A DNA stretch of 64,000 nucleotides from Perca fluviatilis (lineage: Eukaryota > Chordata > Actinopteri > Perciformes > Percidae), in contig NC_053123.1 of NCBI RefSeq assembly GCF_010015445.1, positions 5,422,148 to 5,486,147 of the forward strand, written 5' to 3'. A model generated the notes under the pieces. The model did not search any database. It was not told where the DNA came from and saw nothing but the letters and a program-made list of their open reading frames with translations. Below are positions 62,391-64,000 of this stretch, one piece after another. Each line of letters begins with the position of its first letter. Position 1 is the stretch's first letter. The position numbers and the translations under genes are program-made.

Positions 62391-62472
62391 GTGAGGGTCA
62401 TGCACAGATGTGCACTCACACATCAGCATTTTACATGTGCCTTATTATAACTTTTAAAAAATTGTGTTCCAG
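62391..62472 (+). other. tns1: tns1 intron, 82 bp
   Basis: Very short intron, donor gtgagg and acceptor gttccag, with a T-rich stretch before the acceptor. Confidence 0.92.
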
Positions 62473-62533
62473 GCTGTCGTCCTTTTCTCAAAATCTACCA
62501 AGCCATGCAGCCCGTGTACACATCTGGGATCTA
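62473..62533 (+). CDS. tns1: tns1 exon: start of C2 domain ([19 protein letters not shown])
   Basis: A 61-bp exon; GC completes Gly, then [19 protein letters not shown] and two bases (TA) of a split Tyr. G-G-C-R-P-F-L-(K/R)[14 protein letters not shown] starts the first C2 strand of tensins. The donor gtaagt is a consensus match. The next exon should start with C or T to finish Tyr; none was found in the last 1.5 kb, so the rest of the C2, the disordered middle, the SH2 and the PTB domains lie beyond the window. Confidence 0.95.
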
Positions 62534-64000
62534 GTAAGTCTTAAAACACACTCACACTCAAATGCTTTTTACAAGGTTCCAGGGATAGCAAGCTCATAAT
62601 GGTTCAATACAAAAAAAAAAAATGATTTTCCTTTATAGCCTCTCCCATAACTCCCCTGCCCCTCAATATACACATACACCATCACTCTTGCCAGTTTACA
62701 CTCTGCGCTTGCCTCACATTATTGTATTTAGCTAGCCTCCCCAGCTGCAGGCTCTTGTTTCCCTACTTTGGATCCCGCAATCACTTCTGGTGTTATTTGT
62801 GACCGGAGAACCTATGAAACAGAGAGATAGGCATCTGCGTGGACGCCTGCAGGGCTTTCTTGCCAGAGGACCCCACTGGTTCCCAGGGCCAGACAGGAAA
62901 TAATGAATTCTTTGATTTTCTGTTGATGTTTTGGGAAGAAGGGAGGTTAGAGGAGAGGAGAGCTGCACTGCTCACGGATTGATGAGGCAAGCATACAGGC
63001 TACATTTACACCACATTAGAAAGTATTTCAGTTTATATGTAACATGACACATATTATTATATCTGGGTGAACAGTAAAAGTCAGCTTTTTCCTATCTGAA
63101 AAACATGCGTGCAAAGGTCAGATCATGCCGTTTCCATATAGCTAAAAGTGCAATTTGTACACTTAACTCACTACTGAACAGTTTAACGGTTGACATTACA
63201 GTAGTTTATTGGTGTGCCGCCGTAATAAAAAAGTATTTCTGTATCTGCTGCTCTTAAACTTATGTTTTCAACTAATTGAAAATGTTTAAAGTCTAATGCA
63301 GTTCATGGCCTAAGCGCCCACCTAATTATATATGTGTGAATCTGTAAGTCTATTATTAAGATGTAACAAACAGAACAAGCAGAAATGGTAAAATATTGGT
63401 TCCCGTGCCAAGAGATGCAAAGTTAGATGCACAGGAACGGAATTTCTGTATTTTTAAACCTGGACCCTATTTTCCCATGGTTTTGTGTCTAAGTGACTAA
63501 ATGGGAACTACACTTTTTGAAATTGGTCCAATATTTAAATTAGAGCCCTTCAGCCAGTAGCTGTGAAATGGGCAGCAATGTAATCCTATGGGGCATTTAC
63601 GCACCATCATTTTCCATCCACTAAAAGTGCTGATTTTTCCACTGACTTCAGATTGTCAAAATTAATTAAAAATTAAAACAAAATGTACTTCCTGGAAAAA
63701 ATGAACTGCTGACTCCTTCTTTGAGTACTACCAAACTCTGAACAAGAAATTTTTAGGCAACCAAAATGTTTCAATTAACTGTTAGCTGTTTTGAAGAAGA
63801 CTTGAAAGTAGCGATTGAGCCCGTACACTTCTTAGGAAAATGTTTACTGAGTTTTTAAATCAAGTGAGAAGTAGGGTCATTTTTCTCATAGACTTCTGTA
63901 CAATCAAAATTATTTTTGGTAACCAGTGGCGTTGTCCCCTGTTGGCCATTAGAAAGAAGCAGGTTTAAGGCACTTCCACATTGGCTTCACTTTCAGGGCC
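62534..64000 (+). other. tns1: Start of the next tns1 intron
   Basis: Donor gtaagt. Unassigned sequence, then at about 63440-63990 a diverged relative of the foldback element at 60866-61715 (same 'ggaccctattttccca...gtgtctaa' start). Confidence 0.8.
63440..63990. mobile_element. Partial relative of the 60866-61715 foldback element
   Basis: Shares the order cctggaccctattttccca, ttttgtgtctaagtg, gggaac, ggtccaatatt and the 'aaaagtgctgatttttccac' block. Its far end may be cut by the window edge. Confidence 0.55.

Noticed and set aside
63990..64000. Acceptor-like ctttcag at the very end as start of the next tns1 exon
   Set aside because: The next exon must begin with C or T to complete Tyr after TA; the sequence after this AG begins GGCC.

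Overview
The window looks like a piece of a teleost (ray-finned, percomorph-like) nuclear genome. Long introns with GT-AG splice sites, dense (CA)n/(GT)n tracts, many small hAT-type MITEs with 8-bp target duplications, and tRNA-derived SINEs point that way. There is no bacterial-style gene packing. Almost all long open frames are translations of simple repeats or transposon debris.

One protein-coding gene can be supported, on the + strand: an internal part of tensin-1 (tns1; whether tns1a or tns1b cannot be told). Ten exons with matching phases were read directly: 17274-17312, 37380-37421, 46337-46386, 53735-53906, 54449-54499, 55241-55363, 58201-58265, 60660-60743, 62278-62390 and 62473-62533. 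They give 800 coding bases (about 266 residues). In order they encode the end of a C1 zinc-binding domain, a short linker, and nearly the whole PTEN-like phosphatase domain. The linker is cut into three very small exons spread over about 36 kb. In the P-loop the catalytic cysteine is replaced by asparagine (HNKGNRGRTG), which identifies tensin-1 among the tensins and predicts a protein without cysteine-based phosphatase activity. The N-terminal exons (rest of C1) and the C2, central, SH2 and PTB exons were not found and probably lie outside. A possible alternative first exon (ATG at 40883, donor at 40973) splices in frame into exon 46337 and would make an isoform lacking C1.

The rest is intronic or 5' sequence. 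1-17273: microsatellites, hAT MITEs, a PIF/Harbinger-like element, and an L1-like fragment inserted inside a MITE. 17313-37379: more MITEs, a hairpin-prone GT/CA pair, a 1-kb 32-bp minisatellite inside a transposon-like unit, a foldback element inserted into another copy of itself (31560-32765), and a CT-rich minisatellite. 37422-46336: the candidate alternative first exon and several MITEs. 46387-53734: a MITE split by a TTAA-targeting element, and SINEs, one of which ends about 25 bp before a splice acceptor. 53735-62533: the compact phosphatase-domain exons, separated by a pyrimidine-rich intron and by nested MITEs. No RNA gene, CRISPR array or operon was seen. The window offers transposon archaeology and tensin gene structure; I found no evidence for a new multi-gene system.
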